64,000 nt of DNA from Verrucomicrobiaceae bacterium UBA1938 (GCA_002336895.1 DDFC01000032.1:309902-373901); one strand, 5' to 3'; shown: positions 9,301 through 18,214, counted from the first letter of the stretch. Numbers and translations are program-made. Notes: generated by a model not told the origin, from the sequence alone.

Positions 9301-9532
9301 CAGGCATGCCGGAGAGCGCCATTTCGATCGGGCGCGTCACAGCGCGCTCGGATTCCTCGGGTGCCAGCGCTGGCACGGCCACATTGACCTGCACCTGCGG
9401 CCCCGTCAGGTCCGGCACCGCATCGATGGGCAGATGGAACAGCGAAAAAAGGCCGGCTATCAGCAGGCCCAGCGCGCCCAGCAGCACGAGGGCACGCTGG
9501 CGTACGGAAAAATCGAGAATGAAATTGAGCAT
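6386..9532 (-). CDS. Heavy-metal efflux RND pump (CzcA/CusA family), pump 2 of the array
   Basis: Inner-membrane proton-driven transporter of 1048 residues, the usual length for HME-RND pumps. The first helix sits at the N-terminus (residues 10-32), two large periplasmic loops follow, and the TM4 motif reads D-F-G-L-I-I-D-G-A-V-V-M-V-E-N, keeping the Asp-Asp-Glu proton-relay triad of CzcA. This form resembles the Zn/Co/Cd group more than the Cu/Ag group, though metal choice cannot be fixed from the motif alone. It lies 38 bases after a TolC-type gene on the same strand; no adaptor gene accompanies this pair, so it may share the CzcB-type adaptor at 14.7-15.9 kb. Confidence 0.93.
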   Translation of the reverse strand: MLNFILDFSVRQRALVLLGALGLLIAGLFSLFHLPIDAVPDLTGPQVQVNVAVPALAPEESERAVTRPIEMALSGMPGVLDSRSLTKFGLSQVTIVFEDGTDIFRARQLVTERLTAVMRDLPPGSALSLAPISTGLGEIFYYTLHWKKGAKEKPADEREGLMRLWETHEYIVKPHLRVVQGVAEINSNGGHQRQVTVEPMLDKLKAANMTFGELADIIRGNVENAGGGVINREGEQLTIRSVGRVGTAEEIAGLPIKFGAAIEPLRVQDVAKVQWGSGFRGGAATMDGEEVVLGTVMMLMGQNARVVCHRVAPRLEELREKLPAGMDVTVVYERSDLVEATVGTVEKNLVEGAVLVIVVLLVLLGNWRAALIVALAIPLSFLFAICGMVQGGWSGNLMSLGAVDFGLIIDGAVVMVENIIRRLGIKQHHLGRVLTGEERSREVLAASKQMASPMFFGVLIITIVYLPILTLTGIEGKMFRPMAVTVIFALAGALLLALTLMPAMCSFFLGGSIAEKENWIIAGLNRVFQPMLRVAIRLRWLVVLAAVGFFAFCGWRFVTLGAEFVPKLDEGSIAMMAYRKVGMNLNESLRQDLAIGKFLREKFPQITCFFSRIGTSEVATDPMPPNETDMYVFYTPVSEWPQGPGLPRTKEELITAIDTEVNKILPDQNFKFGQPIDTRFNEMMEGSKAALTARIYGIDFDVLEKLAEQVRDIINTTPGGESELETDGRPSTVVLQVKREVLTKYNIPLAEVNRAVSAGLGGEVAGQVVEGNRRRDIVVRLPEAERSKEGMIQGLPLRVGDFGMLSLGDAVDIRTEKTVEPIRHSRTQRRAALLVEVKEGRDMEGFVNEATARIKKEVSFPEGYSFEFGGTFENLQEARARLAVVVPTALLMILMLIFFAFGSIRQTLLVATGIPLALTGGIIALWLRGMPFSITAAVGFIALSGVAVLNGLVLVNYFNELREEGMSVRDAVLNGVSTRLRPVMMTALVAALGFVPMALAHGAGAEVQRPLATVVIGGIISSTLLTLLLLPMLYDWIESRAKRKEAAV

Positions 9533-9570
9533 GGTCGCAGGAGAGCGGGGTGTTTCTGAAACGACACAGC

Positions 9571-10821
9571 TTATTGCTCAGGCACGCTGCCCGTGAGCTG
9601 CTCCAGCTGCTGCCTGGCATCCACCGCCCCCATCTGCGCCGTCAGCACGGCTTTCACAGAGGAGAGATACTGCCGCTGCAGCTCCGTATAGGTGGCCAGT
9701 GGCAGGGCTCCCATGCGGTAGTGATCATCCGCCTCGGCAGCCGCTTTGCGAAAGCTCTCCAGCGTATCCGCCGGCAACTGAGTCAGCTGCTCCATGTAGA
9801 TGCGGTAATGGCTGGCCTGTGCCGCCACATCGCGCTCCAGCTGCCGCATCTGCGCGGTCAGCATCAGTTCCGCCTGCAGTTTTTTGGCTTCAGCCGCATC
9901 GATCGCCCCCTTGTTGTGATTCCACAGCGGCAGCGGGAACGACAGCGTAAAGCCCACCTGCGTTTCCCGCGTCAGCGTCGTCTGCTTCTGCATGTAGGAC
10001 TGCACCGTGATGGACGGCCACCGCTCGTTTTTGGCCAGCGCCACCTGAAAGCCCTGCTGCTCCACATCGAGGAACCGCGCACGCAGCGCGAAGTTCTTGT
10101 CCCTCGCCCTCGCCAGCAGCACATCCATGGGTGGCGGTGGCAGCACCACAAAGTGCTCGGTCTTCAGTTCCAGCGGATGCTCCGCTCTTTCTCCCAGCAG
10201 CTGATTCAGCTCAAACCGCGCCGCCGCAAGGTCATTGCGCGCTTGCGTGGCCTCCGCCCCAAGGGTCAGAGCATTCGCTTGGATAATACGCGCCTCCAGC
10301 CGCGGTGCGGCGCCCGCCGGATCACGCTGCAAAAGCACCGCCGCCAGCGATTGAAAGCGCTTGGTCACTTCCTCGGCCGCACGCGTCTGCTCCTGCGCCG
10401 CGATCATCCTCCACGCGATGCTGCGCACACGCCCGGTCAGCGCAGCACGAAACTGCGCCAGCCCCAGCTGCGCCAGCTCGATGTCCTTTTGCGCGATGGC
10501 TTTACGCAAAGAGATGCGCCCCGGCCACTCAAAGGTCTGCGTCAGCTGCGCCTGCCACGTAGGTCCGTCGGTGACGTAGTTGGAGGCCAGATCTCGCAGT
10601 CGCCAGTTGCCTTTCCCCACCATCAGCTCGGGGTTTTTGATCTCGCCAGCCTTGGTCTTGCCACCACGTGCCACATCGATTTGAGCTTCGTAGTACTGAA
10701 GCTCAGGGTGTGTGGCGAGGGTTTTGAGAACCAGCGAATTAACAGAGACAGGCTCCACACCCATGGCAGCGGGCAGAGAGGAGCCAAGGAACAAACAAAA
10801 AATTAAAAGGGAGGGTTTCAT
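9571..10821 (-). CDS. TolC/CzcC-type outer membrane efflux protein
   Basis: The 416-residue protein has a short signal peptide (M-K-P-S-L-L-I-F-C-L-F-L-G-S-S-L-P-A-A) and two repeated coiled-coil halves with the family phrasing P-E-L-Q-Y-Y-E-A-Q-I-D-V-A-R-G and F-P-L-P-L-W-N-H-N-K-G-A. It should form the trimeric outer-membrane channel for the adjacent pump. It sits between the 168-residue secreted protein and the second RND gene in the same-strand array. A weak GC-rich hairpin lies between it and the upstream gene. Confidence 0.92.
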   Translation of the reverse strand: MKPSLLIFCLFLGSSLPAAMGVEPVSVNSLVLKTLATHPELQYYEAQIDVARGGKTKAGEIKNPELMVGKGNWRLRDLASNYVTDGPTWQAQLTQTFEWPGRISLRKAIAQKDIELAQLGLAQFRAALTGRVRSIAWRMIAAQEQTRAAEEVTKRFQSLAAVLLQRDPAGAAPRLEARIIQANALTLGAEATQARNDLAAARFELNQLLGERAEHPLELKTEHFVVLPPPPMDVLLARARDKNFALRARFLDVEQQGFQVALAKNERWPSITVQSYMQKQTTLTRETQVGFTLSFPLPLWNHNKGAIDAAEAKKLQAELMLTAQMRQLERDVAAQASHYRIYMEQLTQLPADTLESFRKAAAEADDHYRMGALPLATYTELQRQYLSSVKAVLTAQMGAVDARQQLEQLTGSVPEQ

Positions 10822-10886
10822 GACACATGAGAATTGAAGTTGGTAGATGGTCAGGACGATGCGGTTTTGCCATCACCTGACGAAAG

Positions 10887-10905
10887 GGGCCCGCATTCGC
10901 GGCCC
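10887..10905 (-). terminator. GC-rich hairpin between 168-aa gene and second TolC gene
   Basis: The arms G-G-G-C-C-C-G-C and G-C-G-G-C-C-C pair with one bulged base around a four-base loop. Only a weak T-run follows on the minus strand, so this may be a leaky terminator or an RNA-processing site that lowers expression of the second efflux pair relative to the first. Confidence 0.35.
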
Positions 10906-10925
10906 TGATTGTCTGCCAGCCATTC

Positions 10926-11432
10926 TCAACAACGCATGACGACCCTGCCGGTCTTCAGTACCTGTCCCTGCGACCACGCGCTGCGTCGCACCTGCCACGC
11001 CATTCCCTCCCGGGATACGGGCTTGGCCGCGTAAAAATCCTGCACGACCACCACGGGAGCCTTGGCCTTGGCCACACAGTTTCCCGCTGCGGCCAGTCTC
11101 TGGGCACGCGCTGCATCATCCACAGGTTTGAATGCCAGGACATGATCACCGGCATTGGACTCAGGAGTTTTGGCAAAGGCCATCAGCACCCGGCAAAGCG
11201 CATCGTGCTGATGCGAGATCAGCTCAGCTGCGGACTTGCCCTCATGGGACAACACCACCGCCATGGCTCCGTTGTTAGACACCCCGACCTTGACCTCATG
11301 ATCACCGTCGAGCAGCGCCGCAGCCATGCAGACGGCAGGCGCCACCCCATGAGAGGAAAGCAGCCATCCCAGCAGGAGAAGCAGGTTTACCAGCCGGTTC
11401 AGCGGCTTGGAATCTTGACGAGGCGCGCGCAT
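10926..11432 (-). CDS. Small secreted protein within the metal-efflux array (168 aa)
   Basis: I do not recognise the family. The N-terminus has a basic segment and a hydrophobic helix (about residues 15-40), consistent with a signal peptide or anchor. The mature part contains H-E-V-K-V-G-V-S-N-N-G, L-S-H-E-G-K-S and H-Q-H-D-A-L-C, so several His and Cys residues are available for metal contact. Its location between two RND efflux units, on the same strand, suggests a periplasmic accessory role in metal handling, which is an inference from position only. Confidence 0.65.
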   Translation of the reverse strand: MRAPRQDSKPLNRLVNLLLLLGWLLSSHGVAPAVCMAAALLDGDHEVKVGVSNNGAMAVVLSHEGKSAAELISHQHDALCRVLMAFAKTPESNAGDHVLAFKPVDDAARAQRLAAAGNCVAKAKAPVVVVQDFYAAKPVSREGMAWQVRRSAWSQGQVLKTGRVVMRC

Positions 11433-11498
11433 GTCAGTCCGTAGTAACGAAAGCTAGCACGCCCTTGTAACAAATTCCAATGCGAAAAATCGTCCGGG

Positions 11499-14400
11499 TC
11501 AGTCCGGAGCGCCCCCCGGATTCTCCGGCGCAGGAGGCTCCTCCTGCTTTTTCTTCTTGTGAAGAGAAAGGAACGGCTGATGCCCAGGCCCTTCGATCAG
11601 CACATACTTGCTGTGCAGCCCCTCCTCCCCGGCATCAAACAGCGGATACAGCACCGGCAGAATGTAGAGGGTCAGCAGGGTAGCTGTCACGAGACCACCA
11701 ATGATCACGCAGGCAAAAGGACGCGCAGTCTCCGCTCCCACCGCATGGGACAGTGCCGCAGGCAGCAGGCCCAGCGCGGCCATGGCTGCCGTCATCACCA
11801 CCGGACGCACACGACTGATCGCACCTTCTCGCACCGCCTCGGCCATTCGCATACCTTCCTTGCGCAGCTCTCGGATTCGCTCCACCAGCAGCACCCCGTT
11901 CTGCACGGACACCCCAAAGAGCGCGATGAATCCGACCAGCGCGGAAACAGACATCGCCAGCCCCGCCAGCGGCAGCACCAGAATCCCACCCACAGCCGCA
12001 AACGGCACATTCAGGAGAATCAGCGTTGCCAGCTTGGCGGAGTCAAATGCTGTGAAGAGCAGGAAGAAAATGGCGATCAGCGTGATCGGCACCACCAGGA
12101 TCAGGCGCTTGACGGCACGCTGCTGGTTTTCAAAGGCACCCGTCCATTCCAGGTGGAATCCCTTGGGCAGTTTGACCTGCGCATCCACCTTCTGCTGCGC
12201 CTCGGCCACCAGAGAGCCCAGGTCACGTCCGCGCACCGCCAGCTTCACTGCCGTGAGACGGGCGTTTTCTTCGCGGTAGATTCGGGCAAAGCCGGGCTTT
12301 ACCTCCACGGAAGCCAGCGCCCCCAGCGTCAATCGCTCGCCATCAGACCCGGAAACCGGGATGCGCCGGATGCCGTCGATGCTCGCCACCGATCGCGGAA
12401 TCATTTTGACCACGAGATCAAACGTACGCTCCCCTTCCAGCACCTTGGTGGCCACCGAGCCGCCCATCGACGTCTCGATCACAGACTGTACATCCGTCAT
12501 CGAAAGCCCCGCACGCGATATGGCCGACCGGTCCACCGCGATCTGCACCTGCGGCTGCCCCATCAGGCGGTCCGTACCCACGTCCGCAGCACCAGGCACG
12601 GTGTTCAGAATGTCCACAATCTGATCGGCCAGCTGCTGCAGCTTCTCTGGCTCGTCACCAAAGATCTTCACACTCAGCTCTGACTTCACCCCTGAGATGG
12701 CCTCGTTCACGTTGTCCTCGATGATCTGGCTGAACTGAAACTGCACCCCCGGCACCTCGACGTTGAGCTTGGCTTTCATCGCCTTCACCAGACCGTCGCG
12801 TTCTTTGGCCGTTTTCCATTCCTCGCGTGGATAAAGGTCCACCGATGTTTCACAAACATCAAAGCCATTGACGTCTGTACCATCATCCGGCCTCCCATTT
12901 TGGGTGATGATGGACCTCGACTCCGGGAAGGACGCCAGCACGGCCCTCATGCGCCGCACGATCTGTGCAGACTCCGAGGGCGAAATCGTCTGCGGCAGGA
13001 AGGAGCGTATATACAGAGATCCCTCATCCAGCTTCGGCAGGAATTCTGTCCCCGTATGTGAGGCCACCACGCCGGCCACAGCCAGCATCGCCACACCGCT
13101 GAGGACGATGACACGCCCATGATTCAGCGTCCATGCCAGCGACGGGCGGTAGAGGCGCACCAGAATGCGCACCAGCCACGACTCATGCTCTCCCGGCCCC
13201 TTCTTCAGCGCATAGCTGGCCAGCAGCGGCACAATCGTCAGTGCCAGAATCGTACCCGCGATCAGTGCAAACGTCAGCGTCAGCGCCATCGGCTTGAAGA
13301 TCTTCCCCTCCACGCGCTGCATCGTGTACAGCGGCAGGAAGGCGGTCAGCAGAATGGCCTTCGAGAACAAAATGGGCCGTCCCATCTGCCCCACCGCTTT
13401 GGGCAGCAGCTTGAAGAGGGATTCCTTTTTCTCCCGCCGCTCATGCATCAGCCGCAGCAGGTCTTCGATCACCACCACGGCGGAGTCCACGATGATGCCG
13501 AAGTCGATGGCCCCCATCGAAATCAGGTTGGCCGGGATGCCCCGCAGATCCAGCATCAGGAAGGCTCCCAGCAGCGAGAGAGGGACCACGGCAGCCACCA
13601 CCAGCGCCGAGCGGATGTTCCCTATCCCCAGAAACATGATGAGCACCAGCAGCACCAGCCCGATGCCGTCCGCCATGTTCTTGTGCACCGTGTGCAGCGT
13701 ACGGTTGATCAGGTTCGTGCGGTCATAGTGCATGTGGATGTTCACTCCAGCAGGCAGGAACTTGGTGTTGATGATCTCGATCTTTTCACGCACTCGCTCC
13801 AGCACATCCATCGCGTTCTCCCCCTTGCGCAGCATCACGATCCCCTCGATGGCGTCATCCAGCTCATAATGCTCTGCAGGGATGTTGCGCCCTACACGTC
13901 CGAGGCGCAGTTGCTCGCCGATCAGCACCCGCCCCAGGTCTTTGACCCGGATAGGCGTCCCCCCGCGCGTCACCACCGCGATCAGCCCGATGTCCTCCAG
14001 CGACTGCACAAAGCCCAGCCCGCGCACAATGAACATTTCCGGCCCGTGTTCGATATACGCACCGCCCGCGTTCTTGTTCCCGGCTGAGAGAGCATCGAGC
14101 ACCTGCCGCAGCGAGATGTCATAAGACAGCAGCTTCATCGGGTCGATCAGCACTTGGTACTGCTTCGTGGCGCCTCCAAACCCGATCACATCCACCACGC
14201 CTGAGACTGTGCGCAACTGTCGCTCGACGATCCAGTCCTGCACCGCACGCAGCTCTGTCGAGGGCATGCTCCGCGGCGCATCCAGCGTGTAGCGGTAGAT
14301 CTCGCCCACAGGAGTCGTGTCCGGAGACAGTCGTGTGTCCGCATCTGGCGGCAGGTTCACGCTGGAAAGAAGCTGAAACGCCATGTTCCGGCAGTACGCC

Positions 14401-14705
14401 CGGTCCGCATCGTCCTCGAATACGATGGTCACCTGCGACAGGCCAAACAGCGAAACCGAGCGGATGGATGCCCGCTTGGGAATGCTGTTCATCGCATTCT
14501 CGATCGGCACCGTCACCAGGCGCTCCACTTCCTCGGCGGCGCGCCCCGGCAGCAGCGTGATGATCTGCACGGAGACGTTGGTGACATCCGGGTAGGCCTC
14601 CACCGGCAGCCGGTTGAAGGCCAGCGCTCCGGCCAGCACAAAAAGCACCATCAGCGCCATCGCTATGGGCCGGTGTTTGAGAACGTATTTGGTGAGCGTG
14701 CCCAT
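11499..14705 (-). CDS. czcA: Heavy-metal efflux RND pump (CzcA family), pump 1 of the array
   Basis: A 1068-residue proton-driven inner-membrane metal exporter. The N-terminus matches the family (first helix, then E-A-Y-P-D-V-T-N-V and G-R-A-A-E-E-V-E-R). The TM4 motif is D-F-G-I-I-V-D-S-A-V-V-V-I-E-D: the proton-relay Asp, Asp and Glu are kept, but Gly is replaced by Ser and the terminal Asn by Asp compared with pump 2. This suggests the two pumps differ in subgroup and perhaps in metal. The C-terminus has a charged extension with a Lys-rich K-K-K-K-Q-E-E stretch. It starts seven bases after the adaptor gene, so outer-membrane protein, adaptor and pump form a CBA operon. Confidence 0.95.
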   Translation of the reverse strand: MGTLTKYVLKHRPIAMALMVLFVLAGALAFNRLPVEAYPDVTNVSVQIITLLPGRAAEEVERLVTVPIENAMNSIPKRASIRSVSLFGLSQVTIVFEDDADRAYCRNMAFQLLSSVNLPPDADTRLSPDTTPVGEIYRYTLDAPRSMPSTELRAVQDWIVERQLRTVSGVVDVIGFGGATKQYQVLIDPMKLLSYDISLRQVLDALSAGNKNAGGAYIEHGPEMFIVRGLGFVQSLEDIGLIAVVTRGGTPIRVKDLGRVLIGEQLRLGRVGRNIPAEHYELDDAIEGIVMLRKGENAMDVLERVREKIEIINTKFLPAGVNIHMHYDRTNLINRTLHTVHKNMADGIGLVLLVLIMFLGIGNIRSALVVAAVVPLSLLGAFLMLDLRGIPANLISMGAIDFGIIVDSAVVVIEDLLRLMHERREKKESLFKLLPKAVGQMGRPILFSKAILLTAFLPLYTMQRVEGKIFKPMALTLTFALIAGTILALTIVPLLASYALKKGPGEHESWLVRILVRLYRPSLAWTLNHGRVIVLSGVAMLAVAGVVASHTGTEFLPKLDEGSLYIRSFLPQTISPSESAQIVRRMRAVLASFPESRSIITQNGRPDDGTDVNGFDVCETSVDLYPREEWKTAKERDGLVKAMKAKLNVEVPGVQFQFSQIIEDNVNEAISGVKSELSVKIFGDEPEKLQQLADQIVDILNTVPGAADVGTDRLMGQPQVQIAVDRSAISRAGLSMTDVQSVIETSMGGSVATKVLEGERTFDLVVKMIPRSVASIDGIRRIPVSGSDGERLTLGALASVEVKPGFARIYREENARLTAVKLAVRGRDLGSLVAEAQQKVDAQVKLPKGFHLEWTGAFENQQRAVKRLILVVPITLIAIFFLLFTAFDSAKLATLILLNVPFAAVGGILVLPLAGLAMSVSALVGFIALFGVSVQNGVLLVERIRELRKEGMRMAEAVREGAISRVRPVVMTAAMAALGLLPAALSHAVGAETARPFACVIIGGLVTATLLTLYILPVLYPLFDAGEEGLHSKYVLIEGPGHQPFLSLHKKKKQEEPPAPENPGGAPD

Positions 14706-14711
14706 GACGTT

Positions 14712-15887
14712 TTAGTGTTCGGACTTCTCAGCTCCAGCGTTCGCAGTGCTGGTGTTTGCATCCAGCAGGCTCTCCAGGACCAGCGCTCCTTCGGACACCA
14801 CCGCCTCGTCGGCCTTGAGCCCCTTGCTCACAAAGACCTGCCCCGCATCTTCGGCGTCCGTCACCACCTGCCGCATTTCAAAACGGCTGTCTGAAATGCG
14901 GACAAACACACACGGCTTCCCGTCACGCAAAAACACCGACTTGATCGGCACCTGCGGCATCTTCGGCACATGGGTGATGATGTCCACGTTCACATACATC
15001 TGCGCCTTCAGCAGCTTCTCGGGATTCGAAACCGTGCCTTTGGCCACCACCGTACGGGTGTCCGGATTCAGCGACTGCCCGATCACCGTCAGCACCCCTG
15101 GAAACGCCTTGTCCCCGTACGCACGCGAACGAATCTCCAGCTTCTGCCCGATCTGCAGATTGGACAAATCTTGCTCGCTCACATCCACATGCACCCACAG
15201 CGACTCCGGATCTGAAATCACAAACATCGGCGCCGCCACCACCGCCATCCCCGCCAGCATCGCATCCGATCTCACTTCCTGCCCCGGCTGCACATTGCGG
15301 TCCACGATGACGCCATCCATCGGTGCCTTGAGAGCAAACGCCCCGTCCACATACCCGCCTTTCCCTCCCCAGACAGCCAGCCTTTCCACAGCCCGGTCTC
15401 GCTCAGACTGCGCGTCGCGGTAGGCATTCTCGGCGGAGTCGAGCTCCTTTTGCGGCAGCACACCTTGCTTCAGCAGATCCCTCGTACGCTCCAGCACACG
15501 CTTGGCCAGCGCCAGGTCGGCTTCAGATTTGGCAGCATCCGCCTGCGCCTGGCCGAAATCCGGCGAGGTGATCCGGGCCAGTTCATCACCCAGCTTCACC
15601 TTCTGCCCGCGTGCGCCTTTGATGCTTGCCACACGCCCTGCCAGCGGAGAGAAGACGTTGGTCGTCACATCCTCGTTCCACACCAGCTTGCCAGTCAGGT
15701 GCAGCACCACAGTGTCTCTCTCTTTCACCGGCTGCACTGCCAGCGCCTTGAGCTGCGGATCCCCCGGTGTGAAGATCAGGTCGTTCTTTTCCACCCTCAC
15801 GGGATAAGGATCCGTTTCAACGACTGCTGCCGGTTTGCAGGCGGCGACAAACAGCGCCAATAGCCATGAGTATCTGACGATTTGCAT
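14712..15887 (-). CDS. czcB: CzcB-type membrane fusion (adaptor) protein, lipoprotein
   Basis: Periplasmic adaptor linking the RND pump to the outer-membrane channel. From the ATG at 15887, the N-terminus is a lipoprotein signal ending F-V-A-A-C-K-P. The chain then shows the barrel-sandwich half (P-L-A-G-R-V-A-S-I-K-G), a helical hairpin (Q-A-D-A-A-K-S-E-A-D-L-A-L-A-K-R), the second lipoyl half (A-P-M-D-G-V-I-V-D-R-N-V) and a membrane-proximal barrel. A TTG start at 15908 would overlap the upstream stop but adds only seven residues before the signal. It is the only adaptor gene seen in an array with two pumps. Confidence 0.93.
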   Translation of the reverse strand: MQIVRYSWLLALFVAACKPAAVVETDPYPVRVEKNDLIFTPGDPQLKALAVQPVKERDTVVLHLTGKLVWNEDVTTNVFSPLAGRVASIKGARGQKVKLGDELARITSPDFGQAQADAAKSEADLALAKRVLERTRDLLKQGVLPQKELDSAENAYRDAQSERDRAVERLAVWGGKGGYVDGAFALKAPMDGVIVDRNVQPGQEVRSDAMLAGMAVVAAPMFVISDPESLWVHVDVSEQDLSNLQIGQKLEIRSRAYGDKAFPGVLTVIGQSLNPDTRTVVAKGTVSNPEKLLKAQMYVNVDIITHVPKMPQVPIKSVFLRDGKPCVFVRISDSRFEMRQVVTDAEDAGQVFVSKGLKADEAVVSEGALVLESLLDANTSTANAGAEKSEH

Positions 15888-15904
15888 GAGAGGTGAGGTG
15901 GGGG

Positions 15905-17257
15905 TCAAAAATGTACGATCCAGATGCCTGCTGCACGGTGCAGCTCGATGACCGCGCGGGCATGGTCGCTTTGGGCGGTGTAGAAACTCATCCAGACCTC
16001 ATTCGCTTTGCGCTGCGCATCCAGCAGCTCCAGCAGAGAGGAGCCGCCGCGCTTGTAGCTGACCACTCGCTTCTCCAGCGCCGAGTCCACGTCCTTCAGC
16101 ACACCCGCTTTGTAGAGGTCCACGCGCTCCCGCGCCATTCCATAAAGGGAAAGCGCCTGCCTCACATCCACCCCGGCCTGCACCTCGGCATTTTCCAGAT
16201 TCATCTGCGCCTGTTGCGCCATGGCCTGGGAGGCGGCTATGCCGCTCTTGTTCCGGTTCCAGATTGGCAGCGGGATCGAGAACAGCACCCCGCCCATGTT
16301 GTAAATGGGCTGCGGAGAGACATTATTGTAGGATGGCGTGCTCTGCTGCCAGATCGCTCCGATGGTGACATCCGGCACACGCTTGGCCTTCTCCAGATTG
16401 ATGCCTGCCTGCGCTGCATCTCGCAGATAACGCATGGCGATCAGGTCCGGCCGGTTTTTGATGGCGCTGGACAGCAGCTTGAAGAGATCCGTGTTCTGCG
16501 GCGAAACATCCAGCGTGCCTGCTGGCTGCCAGTGGATGCCTGCAAATTGCGGCCCCAAAAATGCATTCAGCCCCAGCTCGGCGTTCGTGGCCTGGGCCTG
16601 CGCATCCAGCAGCTCAGCCTCAAACTGGCGCACTTCCACTCTCGTCTGCAGCAGGTCCACATCGCTGATGTCCCCCGCCTTCTGCCGTTCCTGCTGCGCC
16701 TGCAGAAGCTCCCTCAGCAAAGTGGCGGTACGTTGAAATTGGGACGCCACCAGCCCCATGGAAATCGCATCTGCATAGGCTGCCGAGGCATCCAGGCGCA
16801 GATTCTGCAGGAATGCCTGCAGCGAGGCTGAAGTCGCTGCATAATTCTTCCGGGCCACCAGCCAGCGCTTGGTCCGTTTGCCCCCCGTTTCAAACGTCTG
16901 CGAGATGCTTGTCTGATAGTACCCCGGCAGGGATTGCGACCCCATGTGCGTCAGGTCTTTCCCGTTGTTAAATTGCAGCACCGGATTCTGAAAAACCTTC
17001 GCAGCCGCAATGGCTGTCTCGGCAATCGTCACATTGTAACGCTGCGCCGCGTAGCCAAGATTTGAAGCTGCCACCTTCGCCAGGTAATCCTCCAGCTTGA
17101 TAGGCGTGCGTTTGGTGGATGTCTTGCTCAGTTCGGCAAGCCGCTCCTGTGATGGTCCTTCCGTTTCCGGCTGCTCTGGCGTCAGTGGCTTGTCTGTAGC
17201 CACTGCATGTACCTTCAGCAGCAAGACAAACAGCAGGCAGTGCGGTCGTATTTTCAT
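15905..17257 (-). CDS. czcC: CzcC/TolC-type outer membrane efflux protein
   Basis: The product has a signal peptide (M-K-I-R-P-H-C-L-L-F-V-L-L-L-K) from the ATG at 17257; a longer start at 17305 puts a polar tail before it. Two tandem outer-membrane efflux repeats are visible, each with a long amphipathic helix, and the phrase I-P-L-P-I-W-N-R-N-K-S-G is shared with the second TolC-type protein at 9.6-10.8 kb. As first gene of the CBA set it likely forms the trimeric exit duct. The mature length (about 430) is normal. Confidence 0.93.
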   Translation of the reverse strand: MKIRPHCLLFVLLLKVHAVATDKPLTPEQPETEGPSQERLAELSKTSTKRTPIKLEDYLAKVAASNLGYAAQRYNVTIAETAIAAAKVFQNPVLQFNNGKDLTHMGSQSLPGYYQTSISQTFETGGKRTKRWLVARKNYAATSASLQAFLQNLRLDASAAYADAISMGLVASQFQRTATLLRELLQAQQERQKAGDISDVDLLQTRVEVRQFEAELLDAQAQATNAELGLNAFLGPQFAGIHWQPAGTLDVSPQNTDLFKLLSSAIKNRPDLIAMRYLRDAAQAGINLEKAKRVPDVTIGAIWQQSTPSYNNVSPQPIYNMGGVLFSIPLPIWNRNKSGIAASQAMAQQAQMNLENAEVQAGVDVRQALSLYGMARERVDLYKAGVLKDVDSALEKRVVSYKRGGSSLLELLDAQRKANEVWMSFYTAQSDHARAVIELHRAAGIWIVHF

Positions 17258-17617
17258 TCTTTGTAGCGTTTTCAATGACACCTGTTTAGGAATATGCCAT
17301 GCCATTTCTCACTGGCAATCTTTCTCGCTCCTCGCCCATCAAAACCTCCGGTGCCCTCCCCGATCTCTCGAAAGGTCATTCCAAAAGTATTCCGGCTCCT
17401 TTCATCAGAACACGTCAGCCTGATAGTGCGCGTCATGGACTAGTGATTATTTCATCTCAGCATATCAGGCGAAATCCGCTTCGTGAATCCAAAAACGCCC
17501 CTGCAGCCCACGTCATGGTGCGGCAGCTCGTTATGGATCCAGGAGTTGTATTCGGCCTGAGCTCTTCAGACATGCCCCGTCAGTTCATTTCTTGCAGGGC
17601 TGGGCTGTTGAACAAAT
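17258..17617. other. Non-coding gap upstream of the czcCBA-like genes
   Basis: About 360 bases lie between the 162-residue secreted protein gene and czcC. No convincing gene is present. An 8-base inverted repeat (G-C-C-T-G-A-T-A and its complement) with about 36 bases between the arms occurs near 17,418-17,470; its meaning is unclear. The efflux operon promoter is likely here, but I cannot point to a clear -35/-10 pair. Confidence 0.4.
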
Positions 17618-18106
17618 TTATTTCAATTGTTTCCGGAGTCCTTCATTGCTGATGGCTTCTCCAAGCACGGTGTCGCCATTCACCACCTGCACATGAAAGC
17701 CGTGGTACCTATGTCCGGACTCCTCAACCGTTTTGGTCGACCTTCTGCCGGAGCTTTCTGTGTGCATCGGCGTATAGACGAACGACACTTTGGGAGTCGC
17801 GACGTCAACAGCACGTCCGTTGGCATCCACGTTTATTTTCATTTCACCTGATTTCTCCACCACGATTGTGTCAGTGCCTCGACGGAGGTTCGCGGCAAAA
17901 AGCGTCCACTTTAAGGTCGCCCCCTCCAGCTTCGTGCCGCTTGGGTTGGTGACGCGCACATTAAGCCAGTAGGCCCGTGTGACTTCCGCCTTCTTTTTGT
18001 CGGCAGTCTTGTTTTCACTGGCGGCTTTGACGTTGAGAGTGACGGATCCGGCAGAAGCCACACTGGCAAACAGCAGGCTGAACAAGATGGCCAAGTAATT
18101 TTTCAT
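17618..18106 (-). CDS. Secreted protein of unknown function (162 aa)
   Basis: A clean signal peptide ends S-V-A-S-A-G at about residue 20. The mature part is a small, probably all-beta domain with Lys-rich N-terminus (S-E-N-K-T-A-D-K-K-K), R-V-T-N-P-S-G-T and a late F-V-Y-T-P segment. It resembles small secreted beta proteins common in Verrucomicrobiota whose function is not known. It is on the same strand as, and upstream of, the metal-efflux genes. Confidence 0.75.
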   Translation of the reverse strand: MKNYLAILFSLLFASVASAGSVTLNVKAASENKTADKKKAEVTRAYWLNVRVTNPSGTKLEGATLKWTLFAANLRRGTDTIVVEKSGEMKINVDANGRAVDVATPKVSFVYTPMHTESSGRRSTKTVEESGHRYHGFHVQVVNGDTVLGEAISNEGLRKQLK

Positions 18107-18214
18107 GAGATGAGGAGGTATGTAGGTGATTGAAAATGAGGTTTGCGGAAAAATAGCTGCTCAGCTTGATCGAGCCCTTTACAGCCGAAACTATGCCGGA
18201 AAACAGCCTCCTCC

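Noticed and set aside
17299..17652. 117-codon plus-strand frame in the gap upstream of czcC
   Set aside because: No signal peptide, ribosome binding site or recognisable family; it also runs into the 3' end of a better supported gene on the other strand.
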